Origin: Hofstenia miamia
Taxonomy: Eukaryota; Xenacoelomorpha; Acoela
Reading direction: 5' to 3'
Length of the DNA stretch: 64,000 nt
Assembly (NCBI GenBank): GCA_004352715.1
Contig: SCFE01000035.1
Coordinates: forward strand, 1,051,573 to 1,115,572
Part shown: piece by piece, positions 32,950 to 44,547 of the stretch
Numbering within the stretch: the stretch's first letter is position 1
Layout of the letters: each line of letters starts with the position of its first letter
The notes under the pieces: generated by a model
The model's database searches: none
What the model was told of the DNA's origin: nothing
The model's input: the letters and a program-made list of their open reading frames with translations, nothing else
Program-made: the position numbers and the translations under genes

Positions 32950-33571
32950 CTTAAGTGCAGTTCATGGTGTAGCATAATCCAAAGAATAATGCTGCTAATA
33001 AAGAAGAAGATCAGATGATTAGTCAAAACTAAGATCGAATTATAATTGTTAATTAGAAAAACAATTTAAGTTAATTATCAGATTATCTTTGTAAATGCAA
33101 CCAAGTAATAACATAGCAAATTAGTACTTGTCATCAAATAATTTGACTAAACAGAGGGGCGAAATTGCTTCCATTATTTTTAGCCATTTTGGCAGATGAA
33201 CTAAATTCAAATTTCAAACAACAGGTACTTTTTGAATTAGAGTATAAATAGAGCTGAAATTAATTTGGAAACTGTTGAAGTAAATTCTTCAGAAATCTTA
33301 TTCTTAGATTTTATATTGGTTTGATTATTTTTACACAATGTCAAGCTAAATGGTAAATGCAGTAGTAGTGGTTTGGGAACATATCAGGAGCAACTCAAGG
33401 GTCCTTGATCCAAACCATGAACCTGCATTTATGTTAGGTATATGAATAGGAGTTTTTCTCCATTTAGCTGGCTATCAATTTGATCGTTTACATGTAATCA
33501 ATAATCAACATCAGTAAGAAAGGGCTGGATAGCCTAATGTAGGTTATACATATTTTATCTGATAGACTTAG

Positions 33572-33640
33572 TGTAACATCCTCCACCTAGCTTGTTACGC
33601 CGTGTTTAATCACTGTTAAGGGATGCTTAGTAAACTGCAG
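33572..33640 (-). repeat. LTR type I inserted into the element C 3' LTR, runs into gap
   Basis: TGTAACATCCTCCACCTAGC, then TTGTTACGCCGTG, matching the inverted start at 10211. Only 69 bp are visible before the N gap. It interrupts the type II LTR exactly after CTTAG, the presumed 5-bp target. Confidence 0.85.
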
Positions 33641-34640
33641 NNNNNNNNNNNNNNNNNNNNNNNNNNNNNNNNNNNNNNNNNNNNNNNNNNNNNNNNNNNN
33701 NNNNNNNNNNNNNNNNNNNNNNNNNNNNNNNNNNNNNNNNNNNNNNNNNNNNNNNNNNNNNNNNNNNNNNNNNNNNNNNNNNNNNNNNNNNNNNNNNNNN
33801 NNNNNNNNNNNNNNNNNNNNNNNNNNNNNNNNNNNNNNNNNNNNNNNNNNNNNNNNNNNNNNNNNNNNNNNNNNNNNNNNNNNNNNNNNNNNNNNNNNNN
33901 NNNNNNNNNNNNNNNNNNNNNNNNNNNNNNNNNNNNNNNNNNNNNNNNNNNNNNNNNNNNNNNNNNNNNNNNNNNNNNNNNNNNNNNNNNNNNNNNNNNN
34001 NNNNNNNNNNNNNNNNNNNNNNNNNNNNNNNNNNNNNNNNNNNNNNNNNNNNNNNNNNNNNNNNNNNNNNNNNNNNNNNNNNNNNNNNNNNNNNNNNNNN
34101 NNNNNNNNNNNNNNNNNNNNNNNNNNNNNNNNNNNNNNNNNNNNNNNNNNNNNNNNNNNNNNNNNNNNNNNNNNNNNNNNNNNNNNNNNNNNNNNNNNNN
34201 NNNNNNNNNNNNNNNNNNNNNNNNNNNNNNNNNNNNNNNNNNNNNNNNNNNNNNNNNNNNNNNNNNNNNNNNNNNNNNNNNNNNNNNNNNNNNNNNNNNN
34301 NNNNNNNNNNNNNNNNNNNNNNNNNNNNNNNNNNNNNNNNNNNNNNNNNNNNNNNNNNNNNNNNNNNNNNNNNNNNNNNNNNNNNNNNNNNNNNNNNNNN
34401 NNNNNNNNNNNNNNNNNNNNNNNNNNNNNNNNNNNNNNNNNNNNNNNNNNNNNNNNNNNNNNNNNNNNNNNNNNNNNNNNNNNNNNNNNNNNNNNNNNNN
34501 NNNNNNNNNNNNNNNNNNNNNNNNNNNNNNNNNNNNNNNNNNNNNNNNNNNNNNNNNNNNNNNNNNNNNNNNNNNNNNNNNNNNNNNNNNNNNNNNNNNN
34601 NNNNNNNNNNNNNNNNNNNNNNNNNNNNNNNNNNNNNNNN
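33641..34640. other. Assembly gap, 1000 N
   Basis: Exactly 1000 N. It should hold the rest of a type I LTR and about 80-100 bp of type II LTR. Confidence 0.99.
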
Positions 34641-35099
34641 GATATTAACTTAATTAAAGTCAATAGTTTTTGGTAATGGCTAAAGTAATAATTATTAAGC
34701 AACTAGTGACATTGCAAGGTTGCAAAGTGAATTAAATACATGATACAAATTGAGTTTAAGTCAGTTACAATTTGCATTGAGAACTACACTGAGTTAGGAT
34801 AGGGAACACATAAGAACTTTATTGAGCTGAGGTTTGAAGCAACCTAGATCAGCTATGGAAACACAAATGAAGTGATGTAGAGATTGGAGTCGGCCAGAGG
34901 CCATTGATACACCATTCATGGAGCAGAGCTATGATGACGGAGTACCTAAATAGCATTCAATTATTTCAGTTAAAGAAAGATTAGCAGAAATATATATATT
35001 CAATAGCTAACATGAGTACATCCCTACCCACAGTTGATGTGAAACAACAGTTTAAAAGAATCATTTAACCTACATCAATGCTTGGTAGCAGATGCTACA

Positions 35100-35515
35100 A
35101 TGTTCAAGGACAAAGAACCTAGAATCATTTGTGTCATGGGATCCTTACCACTAGTAAACACAAACCATTTAGCTAGACATGGAAATTAATTAATCAAACC
35201 ACTATTGAACTAAAGATAAGAATTGTGAAGAATTTACTTCAACCATTTTTACAAGATCTTACTCTATTTATAGTAAAATTCTACAAGTACCTCTCAATTT
35301 GAATTTCAATTTATTGTCTGCCAAAATTGCCTAAAACTAATGAGAAGTGATTTCACCCTCTATAATTTGTCAAAACATCATTATCAACAAGCACTAATTT
35401 CTCACAATAACATTTGACAAATCTTAGTTGCAAAATGCATTAAATTAATTACTAAAGAAATTTTTAATCATATTTCTTTTTCTTTGATTTTCTTTTACTG
35501 ACTTCTTTAGAAACT
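35100..35515 (-). repeat. Element D 3' LTR, part right of the element C insertion
   Basis: In minus orientation this is the upstream (U3) half of a type II-like LTR: GGGATCCTTACCACTAGTAA, TTTAGCTAGACATGG, CTCTATTTATAGTAAAATTC, TTGTCTGCCAAAATTGCC. It joins in register with 21413-21080 if element C is removed. It meets the end of ORF3 of D at about 35515. Its first 30 bases are poorly kept. Confidence 0.75.
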
Positions 35516-36264
35516 TATTTGATGAATTATTGTTTATACCATTTGTCCATCCAGACAATATCATTTTCTCCTGTAAAGAGTATCACCACATTCATTGTTC
35601 ATTTTTCTATCTCCTCTCTTAAGTTCTTCAATTTTTCATTAATTTGGCTTCCTTCAGTGTATAATTGGTATGGAGTTATCACTCTTCAATGTATACCCAT
35701 TCTTGGTTACTGTCTCTGACCATTATTTGTTTTGACTTTTTGTATTCTTCTGTCTGAACTAATCATTTAGATTTCTCTTTGTATTAGTTTACAAAATGTA
35801 TTCATGCATATATATGCTTTTATGAATTTTCTATCTTTCAGTAGTCTCCATCTTGGTAATATCATGGGGATTGATATAGTTTCCAGTGGCATACACTTTA
35901 ATATTTTTGTTTCTATATTCTTTTTGATTTCTTTGTAGGGCACAGTTGTTATTGGTGCCATTGCTCATCCTATTGTTGCTGGGTAATTCATCTTGCTTTC
36001 TTGCAAGTTGTTCCAAAACATTTTGTTGGCCGTTTTCCTGAGGTTTACTTGTATTTGATCTTTCATTTCTATTCTCAATGTGATGCATTCAACATCTACT
36101 GCTAACTGATTGTATGGTCTTAGAAGTTCTTCAAGTTCTATTTTTGTAAATGTTTGTGTGAACATTAATTTCATTGTGGTGACCATATGTTTTTCCTGTA
36201 CTTGTTGGTAGTTTCTTGCCTGAATTTAGTCTTTTCTCTTTTTTGTGATTTTAATTTCAACTAA
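35515..36264 (-). pseudogene. Element D ORF3, C-terminal part
   Basis: Begins (minus strand) LVEIKI at 36264 and contains MKLMFTQTFTKIELEELLRP, NQLAVDVECITLRIEMKD and LQESKMNYPATIG, then weaker matches and the end ITPYQLYTEGS near 35660 and VVILFTGENDIVWMDKW near 35540. All of it aligns in order with C 32215-32945. Stops and frame changes are present. The end of ORF3 directly abuts the LTR, so in this family little or no 3' untranslated region separates them. Confidence 0.7.
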
Positions 36265-37436
36265 TGTAGCATCATCCAAACAAAATAAGCTGCTAAGGAA
36301 GAAAGTCAATAAAAAGAACTTAAGATTGAATTTAGATATGATTGGAAATGTATTATGAAACCTAGTATCATCTTAATTTAGTTTGTATATTGAAACCAAG
36401 AAACAACAGTGCAATTTAGTACAAAGTAGTATTTGTTGATATTATGATTTTGACCAAATGAAAGGAGCAAAGTCACATCCATAATTTTTAGCCACCATCT
36501 TGGCAGATGATAGATTTAAATTTCAAAATCAATAGGTACTTTTTCAAGTGAATATAATTAGAATCAATTTCATTGTAACAATTGATAAAGAAATTTCTTC
36601 AGAATTCTTACATTGATTTATTGTTACAGTTTGAATATTTAATACAATGTCAAGCTAAACAAGTTGTGTTTAGTAGTGGCTTGGATCCATCATGGGAACA
36701 ATTCTAGGTTCCTTGTGCCAAGCTATGAAAGTTCACTTAGGTTAGGAATAAGGGTTTTTATTCTTGTTTAGCTGACTATTGATCAATATCCTACATATAT
36801 TAGAAATAACCAGTTCAAAATAAGGCTAGCAAGCCAAACATAAGGATTTGTATTTATATTATTTTAGATCCAAATTAATGATGATAATGTGACCAATAAT
36901 GTGACCAAGCATGTATCAGTTATTAGATGTAGGATAGGAAGCCACCACATATATAGATATCTACATTAACTTTGTTTATTAAAGCCAATATATTTCAGTA
37001 ATGTCTATACATGATATTAACTATGTGGCTAGTAACAAGTCAGGTTGCAAGTACATGAAACACTTTTACAAATAGAGACTAAGTTGAGTTGTGTTTTGTC
37101 TTGAGTATACACTGAGCTAGGATAGGGTACACATAATTTATATCAATGAGCTGAGAAATGGATCTCAACCAACTGGATCATATGCAAGCATGTGATACTG
37201 GATGTGGAGATTGGTTTTGTGTGGATGCCCAGTTACCAACAATTAGAAGAGATGCTGTTAGGCTTTGTTACCTAAATAGTGTTCACAATAATGTCTATTA
37301 ATTAAAGTTAATGGAATTTAAGACATGGAAGTAAAGCAGTATGACATTAGTACATCCCTCCCTGCAAGTACACCACTCTGGTTATCATGAAATAGCCAGA
37401 AGAAATAGATGACAATGCCTGGTAAAGAATGCTACA
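36265..37436 (+). repeat. Solo LTR lying between ORF3 and gag remnants of element D
   Basis: Starts TGTAGCATCATCCAAAC and ends GGTAAAGAATGCTACA, 1172 bp. Its start resembles type I, its end type II. The flanks do not show a target duplication (ACTAA left, ATCAC right), and they come from distant parts of D: ORF3 on the left, gag on the right. A deletion of the D interior must have accompanied or followed the insertion. Confidence 0.8.
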
Positions 37437-38905
37437 ATCACACTTAATCTCAAATTAGGTTCTGATGCTTTCTGGCATTCCCTTGCAGATATGAGAAAAC
37501 AGGTTGTATTTAGAATATCTGTTTTCCCTTATGAGTCTCTCAACCTGTTGAATGTAGTTTCCTATATCATTGCTCTTTTTCATTTTTGTTGCATTCAGAA
37601 TAATATGATACTGGTTCTTAAACTCTCATTCTCATAGTATTCTATGAAACTGCCCATTAGTAATCCATGGTTTCTTTTAGTGTCAGTATCCAATAGCAAG
37701 TAGTGTTGGTAGGCTGTCCCTGTTATTTATAGGGGAAGTCTTACTGCTGCTGCCTCTTGGTTCACTTTCCTCTCTGCCATAGTAAGTTCAAACATCTGAA
37801 GCCATTTGATAAATGTCAGGTTATAGTCATCAACTTTTCCATTAAATTTTGGTAAAGTTGCTTTACAAGGTATAGTATTGTTGGTTCTATTTTGTGGCAA
37901 TATTGAGCTTTTGAACCTTGGTTTCATGTGTTTCCTTATTGTTTCCTTACTTTGGAGCTGGTCTGTCACTGCTTTTGTGATTTTGTTTTTGAATTTCTGT
38001 TTATCATCAGCATTGCCTTAATCATATTTTTCATTGTGTACTTGTTTATTTGGGCTGTCTGGTGACTCATTCTCTTTTGTTTGTCAGAACTCTATTTCAT
38101 GTATTTGAATGTTTTCTTGATTCTCTTCTTCATTTAGTTGTATCAGTCTTAACTTATCCTTCAATTGTTTGAGCTCCTGTGCTTGTATGTTGTTATCCTG
38201 TATTAGTTGTCTGTTTTCACTTTCTAGTTGCTGATACATTTTTTCCCATTTCTGATTTTGCTCTAAGAATCTTTTGTTCAACTCTGGCAATTGTTGGGTG
38301 AGTGTCTTAACTTCCTGTTGAAATAGTTTGCTCTGTCTATCAAGTTTTTTTGCATCTCCACTTTGAGTTCACTCAACATATTTTCACTTTGCTGTTCTAT
38401 CTGTTGAACTTTCTCCATTAACTGCCTTGATTTGTTTTTAACATCTCTGTTTCATTACTCTTCCTCAAAATTTGGAGGATTTCTCAGGCACTTGTTTTGG
38501 GGGACAAGTCTGTATCTTCAGAGTGTGAGGTTGAGTGTGATGCTCTTGGGGTTACTACTTTGGGTGCTGTCTTCTTTGTGCTGCCTCTGCTTCCTTTGTT
38601 TGTCATTATTTTGCAGTAATTAATAGTGTCTTCCTCTATTGGTTGTGATTTATGGTACTCATTGTGGTGCACTATGATTAAGTATAAATTGATTTCTCCA
38701 CTAACTATTGAATTATCTTTGTTGTAACAACCCAGTTGCTTTGATTACAGTATCTTAACTAAAAGTGGTAGTGTCCAAGGTATCCAAGTTGTGTTACTGA
38801 TTTCACAGTTGGCACCTGTGTTGAATGAAAAAAAAATTTTATTCTGAGAAGAAACAACTATCTTGACTCAGAAAAAAAGAAAAATAATTTTTTTCCCAGA
38901 TCCTT
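37437..38905 (-). pseudogene. gag: Element D gag, truncated
   Basis: Read right to left: Thr/Ser/Lys-rich N-terminus (NKGSRGSTKKTAPKVVTPRA near 38575), a Gln/Lys coiled coil (38290-38084, NQKWEKMYQQLESENRQLIQ), then the capsid-like region (37969-37727, TIPCKATLPKFNGKVDDYNL) and ICKGMPES near 37470. The sequence ends at FEIKCD where the solo LTR begins, so the zinc knuckle is missing. It is diverged from B and C but alignable along its length. A few stops. Confidence 0.75.
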
Positions 38906-38920
38906 GCTTGTTCTTGTGAG

Positions 38921-38935
38921 CTGTCACAGTCACCA
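38921..38935 (-). promoter_or_regulatory. Primer-binding site of element D, tRNA-Arg(UCG) type
   Basis: TGGTGACTGTGACAG on the minus strand next to the LTR, with 13 of 15 bases matching TGGCGACCGTGACAG. Both changes are C to T. Confidence 0.75.
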
Positions 38936-39972
38936 TATAAAATCTTCTACTAGGCTTTGATCTCCACTTCCTCCATTATACTATTATAATTGGTATGGTA
39001 TACTAGTAGGTAGAGATGTACTAATCTTAAACTGCTTAGCTTCTATATTATTGAACTCCAATAACTATAATAATTGTATCCAATGAATGAGTTCCACCTC
39101 TCAGCTCAATGAAACAACTTATGTGTGCCATATCCAAGCTCAGTGCTTACTCAAGGCTCAACACAACTTGACTTAGTCTCAATTTGTAAAGTGTACTGTA
39201 TACTTGCAACCTTGATTGTCACTAGTTGCTTAAAAATATATACAATTAGCAATTAAAGAAATATATTGCCTTTATTTAAATAAGATAAATAAATACCAGC
39301 TTCCTAACCTACATGTAATAATTGATACATACAAGGTCACATTATCAGTCAAATTATAGTCATGAATTTTGATCTAGCTTAATATAAATACAAAATCATG
39401 TTTGGCTTACTAGCCTTGTATCAACTTTATTATCATTCATACATGTAGAGAGGATTAGTAGTTAGCTAAACAGAAATAAAAACTCCTAATCATACACTTA
39501 ACCTAAGTGCAGGTTCATGGCTTGGAACAAGGAACCTAGTATTATTCTCATTATGGGATCCTTGCCACTAGTGAACAGCAACTGTATAGCTGAACATTGT
39601 AATTAATTATCAAACCATAATAAAACTAAGGATAAGAATTCTGAAGAATTTTCTTCACCAATCATTACAATGATTTTTGCTCTATTTATTGTGAAGTTAA
39701 AAAAGTACTTGTCAATTTCAAATTATTTGTCTGCCAAGATGGCTAAGAATAATGGGAGCAAATTTGCCCCTTTCATTTTGCCAAATTAGTCAAATCAACA
39801 GATACTAATTATAAATCTTTTCACTTATAATTTCTTAGTTGCATAATACAAAATTAATCTAAGATGATAATTAATTTCGTAATATATTTTTAATCACATT
39901 CTAATTTGATCTTAGTGCTTCTTGACTGACTATTTTCTTTAGCAGCTTGATTCATTTTTGGATTATGCTACA
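38936..39972 (-). repeat. 5' LTR of element D
   Basis: From TGTAGCATAATCCAAAAATG at 39972 to the decayed end ...AGATTTTATA at 38936, about 1037 bp, followed by the primer site and gag. It matches the type II LTRs but is more diverged; its TATA region reads AATAAATAG. Confidence 0.8.
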
Positions 39973-40096
39973 TTAGCTCACTAAACCATCTCAGTTGTTC
40001 TCTTATCTATCAACTCATGTAATAATAGCATTTAATTGCCATACATTCATGCTAGCCAACAGGATAATATAATCACAGTGTTAGATTATAGGTGTC

Positions 40097-40577
40097 TGTT
40101 CATGTTGAATTCAAATGAAAGGTTTTTATATCTACACATAACTGTATCCATATCCTAATGTGGTCCACTATTTGGGCTGCTACTGTTTAGGAACTAGCCA
40201 TCGTCCCCAGTTCAGAAGAGTGACTCCCAAATTTTTGCCAGAAACTTACGCAATTATAATAACCATCAGGTTATTTCATTGAAAAGCAATAAATTTCAAC
40301 TCCCCAACAATGGTTTCTCAGTATTTATACAAAGTACAAATAAATACCTGGTCTTTGTTTACAAAACCAAGCATTTGATTTCCCTCACAAATTTAATTAA
40401 GCAATTACACATATAGCACAGTTTACGGGGACAATTTCATTAGTTCGTAAAACTGCTCTTGAAATTAATCAAATTAATCCTATGTCATACTAACATCACT
40501 ACAACCATGGTAGAACCAAAATAGCCAAATATATAAAAATAACTAAAATACTTTTGATGGTCCTGAGTGACTCTACA
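40097..40577 (-). repeat. LTR type III fragment (element A family)
   Basis: In minus orientation starts TGTAGAGTCACTCAGGACC at 40577 and ends near ...CAACATGAACA at 40097. Blocks shared in order with 6737-7183 include the start, TTTGTATAAATACTGAGAAA, and ACAGTTATGTGTAGA. No internal sequence or primer site lies next to it, so it is probably a solo LTR. Confidence 0.6.
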
Positions 40578-43500
40578 ATATGAAGTGAAATATTCCTAAA
40601 CAAAATGTTAAAGATTAATGAAATTAAAAACAAAATGCAATTTTATAAATAGTTTTTTTCAAAAAAAATAACTATAATTTTTAAAAAATTACTAACCTAT
40701 CCTATAATATTCATATCTAAAAGAGAAAATTTCCCATTATGAAAGATTGACAGGGAATTTTAAGAAAATTATTTTTGAATGTTATTTCTTGTATTACTGC
40801 AAATATCTCAAAGTAAAATTTCCAATTTTTGAATTTTTAATTTTAAGAAAACGTTTTTTAGTTGAATTTTTTAAAACTTTCCGTATTTGAACAGGACCAC
40901 AAAAATTAGAATCTCCTTTCAAAACTGTGCATTTTGGTGGTAAAAATCTTATTCATAGCTTCATTATATCAAAAGTTATTAAAGATATCTTTTCTGAAAA
41001 ATTTGCCCAGCCTTGCCAGCCTAGCTCAGCCAGTATTGATCATAGAGCTAAACATGATTAGAAACAAATTTTTCGATGAAATTTGCTACTTAAAAATTCA
41101 ATTGGAGCTGTGATATCTTTAAAATTTTTGTTGCTATCGCCTGCTAAATTTAAGGTATAATATCTAAAGGCCAACCTGCGTTTTCAAAATAATTTTTTTT
41201 TGCAAAAATTTATGGCTGTGCAAAATTTTTGTCTTGAAATTTCAAATGATTCTAATCAAATTCAGATCACTAGTATGAAAAAACGGAAAAAATTTTTGAA
41301 AAAAAGTTGTTTTTCAAGTAAATGGTATGAAAAATTAACAATTTCAGCCTAATTAAAAATTTTTTATTAACTTCTAATGTCTTGAATTAAAATAAACGTT
41401 TAATTTTAAAATTCAATTGCTAATTTTTTCCATGAGCTCTCTCCAAATATCATGAATGACAGCAAGAAAATTATTTTACCGCCAGAGGGAAATCTTCAGC
41501 TTGCGGAATTCTATAAGCCTGCAAAATTTCATGGTGATAGTTGCAATATTGACAGAGCAATGGGCAAAAATGTGTTTTTCAAGAAATTTCAAGGAAGTAT
41601 AGAAAGCAACTAACATTTCCTAACAAGAATATTTACCAATCATAACCAATCTCTACAAAAATTCGACCATCTGCTGCAACATTAACGTGCCCCTTACAAA
41701 TTGAAGTAACCATTAGTTAACAAACCTGCTGCTCCAGGATACAGATTTGGCTGTATGCTCCATTGGAAACTTCCTACTAGGGCTTGAATGTCTTATATTC
41801 TCATGTGAGAGATACATTTGGCATACAAAAAAGTGGGAAACTATTGAGTCAGGTATTAAGAAGACTGTTTCCAAATTTTAAATAGATAAGTAAAAGATTG
41901 TGCACTGAATGCCTAATTTAATCTCAAAATCTGTTGCTATCATCATTTTGTGAATAGTCCACATTGGCATGTAGTCTAAAACATGATCAGGTATAAATGT
42001 AGAGGACATGTTTACAAATGACTGATTCACATGAATCTCATGGGACACTGACAAAGTTGAACAAAGAACGTCAAAAAACTTTGGTGAAGATAATAATAAT
42101 TGCAATACATTAAATTCTTTAATATGTGTAAGATCATTTTGAGGTTGATTAAATGAACATGGCCACTTCCTCTTCTTCTGCTACTGTAATTTTAGCACTT
42201 GAAATGAACCGTGTGAATTAGAGTGAAGATACAATTTCTTTCAATGTGTTTCTTGGATACGTGGGGTTAGTTCTGTAACTCATAAACTTTATTATTAGAG
42301 TGCTTTCCAAATTCAAAGGAGAATATGACTTCTCTTCTGTATTGCCTAACAATATCCACTACAACAAAATTTCTATTATTACAGCACATAAATGTCAGAA
42401 ATAGTTAATCTGAATGAAATTACATTAAAATATCTTTAAAAAAATATTGATTGTTTGATTCTTTAACAGAATATAAAGCAAGGTGGTTAAATATTATACT
42501 GAGGTACACACTAAGACCTTGCTATCAACCTTGCCATTTAAATGAAGACAGTGAAAGGGAATATCATTTTCTTAATTGTGGAATCTATAGAATAGTCAGA
42601 ATCATCTCACTCAATATCAACTTACATTTTCAAAACATATTATCTTAGTTCTTGGCATGTGGATACTATTTTGTACGCACACATTAAGGCTAGAACTAAT
42701 TAGCCTCTTCCTCATCATTCTATCACGTATTTTCTTCATTCCTAAGAAATGGTAAGCTACAAATGGTTATTCATTATTGTAAGTTAACACCTCGGAACGC
42801 TTATTCTCTTTCATATGCTTTCACTTCTGTGATTGTGCAAAGACTTCAGCCACTGCTGAACTAAATGTATGTAGCAATACAATTGAATTTCCTCATGCTT
42901 TCTATAATTTAATGATAAGAGAAAGACATTGATACAGCTATACTTTTATTGCACAAAATGGAAACAAGTATCAATCAATTTATTACATGTAATACTCCTA
43001 TAAGGTTTAGCTATGCATTAACTCCATGTTAACTGTTTAATATTTCTATTATTGCTCCAGTCAGGACAAAATAGAATAACAATATCTTGGCCGTATATAT
43101 TTTCTCAACATTTTACAGAAAAAAATTATAATAAGGAATCCAAATGGTTGGAACATACAAACGGAACTAATACACTTCAGCCTCGTTCCTGGGATTTCAC
43201 TTAGATATTACCATAGATCACTTAATAAGAGATGAATGTGAAGCACATGTATTAAATTATTATCACTTGATAATTGGAGGATCAAAACAACAACATTGTT
43301 TGCTTTGCGGTTTTGTGCGTAACCCAGTGTTTCTTATTCTTTGAAACTGTGCAGTAGTGGGTTGTAAGACTGGGTATCAAAGTATTCAATAATCTATTAA
43401 ATTACTCATTTCAAAACCTTGGAAAGAGCTCAAGCGTTACAAATCACTGCAGATGCAGAGCCCTCCATTAATTTTCGACATTTTTCATTTTCATGGCTGT

Positions 43501-44240
43501 TGTTTTCCACATATAATATTCTTCAGCTATTGCATAGCTTAGATAATGTACGTTTTCCATCGCACCAATGGTTATGGCATTGCTGATCTGACATTCTTAT
43601 TGAAGATTCCATGGAATTCATTATTGCATGCTAAGATATCAGATTATTGTTGGTATGTTGATGCCATTGAATATTGTTTTAAGCGTAGAAGACCTTTGTT
43701 ATCAAGATTACTCCTATTTAGTATCCTCGCCTTTTAGATCTATTTATCATTTGGAATACAAAGAAGCAACTGTGATTATTTGGAGAGCATATCATGGAAG
43801 TACAATCATATCGATAAACACAGATTTACATCATCAAAAATTTGTCAAATGCTAAACATTGATTAAAACACCAAAAATATGGTACCCATTTCTATGACAT
43901 CTGGACTCGTCTATATTTACAACATATTGAATGAAATTATTCATGCATTGGCTTGACCAGACGCTCATAAATACAAAATAGAAATGCATGTTCGAGGTCA
44001 TCTTAATTCCGAAATATTTTACATGCACATCCACCAAAAATGAAATTTTAAAGTATTAATTATTCATCACGAAACAAAAAAATCAGAAATATTGCAATTA
44101 AATTATTTAAAAGTCCATTAAATAACAAACGAAATGATATCAACTAAATATATATTAAAAGTGAAGGAAAAACGCCGGGTAATCATTTTGAAAATGATAC
44201 ATTGATAATAAAAGATTTTATACTCCTAATATATATATAT
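40578..44240. other. Unannotated AT-rich DNA
   Basis: About 3.7 kb with only short, unconvincing reading frames and no repeat or RNA gene I can name. The composition changes from the retrotransposon nest to more poly-A/poly-T rich DNA, suggesting the host flank of the nest. Confidence 0.5.
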
Positions 44241-44385
44241 NNNNNNNNNNNNNNNNNNNNNNNNNNNNNNNNNNNNNNNNNNNNNNNNNNNNNNNNNNNN
44301 NNNNNNNNNNNNNNNNNNNNNNNNNNNNNNNNNNNNNNNNNNNNNNNNNNNNNNNNNNNNNNNNNNNNNNNNNNNNNNNNNNNNN
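44241..44385. other. Assembly gap, 145 N, inside an AT microsatellite
   Basis: N run with ATATAT on the left and (TA)n on the right. The gap is most likely unresolved dinucleotide repeat at the outer edge of the P-like element. Confidence 0.95.
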
Positions 44386-44413
<28 letters not shown>

Positions 44414-44416
<3 letters not shown>

Positions 44417-44493
44417 AGGACATCTAAATAATCAGGACATGACAATTCAAAAAGGTAGGAAATCGTTGAAGGCCCATCGCAATTAGTAATTAC
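44414..44493 (+). repeat. Left terminal inverted repeat of the P-like element
   Basis: Reads TCAAGGACATCTAAATAATC and onward. The partner at 46636-46712 matches over most of the length with about one mismatch in six. The exact reverse complement of this left arm also appears at 46930-47005 behind a single-N join. Confidence 0.75.
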
Positions 44494-44547
44494 GTATTCA
44501 GAAATGAATTGCATTGCACGTAATTAATTAAAATTGCTACGTATATA

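Larger units (their letters stand above)
21414..35099 (+). mobile_element. Element C: most complete mdg1/412-like Ty3/gypsy copy
   Basis: Left to right: 5' LTR 21414-22549, primer site 22550-22564, gag to about 24497, protease, RT, RNase H, integrase to about 29540, repeat-rich linker, ORF3 to 32949, 3' LTR 32968-35099. Its span includes an exact 1469-bp duplication at a single-N join and a 1000-N gap with a type I LTR in the 3' LTR. The flanks are the two halves of an element D LTR; the adjacent tetranucleotides ATGG and ATGT are a possible 4-bp target duplication with one change. It is inactive: stops in gag and RT, RT YIDD changed to YIHD, and integrase Glu changed to Asp. Confidence 0.9.
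32968..35099 (+). repeat. 3' LTR of element C (type II), interrupted by a type I LTR and a gap
   Basis: Starts TGTAGCATAATCCAAAG and ends GCAGATGCTACA. Both arms match the 5' LTR closely. At 33572 an inverted type I LTR starts after CTTAG (33567-33571), the bases where the 5' LTR continues CTTAGGTGACC. The 1000-N gap hides the rest. The 23 bases before this LTR repeat the host flank of the 5' LTR rather than showing a polypurine tract, see findings. TATAAATAG is at 33243-33251. Confidence 0.85.
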
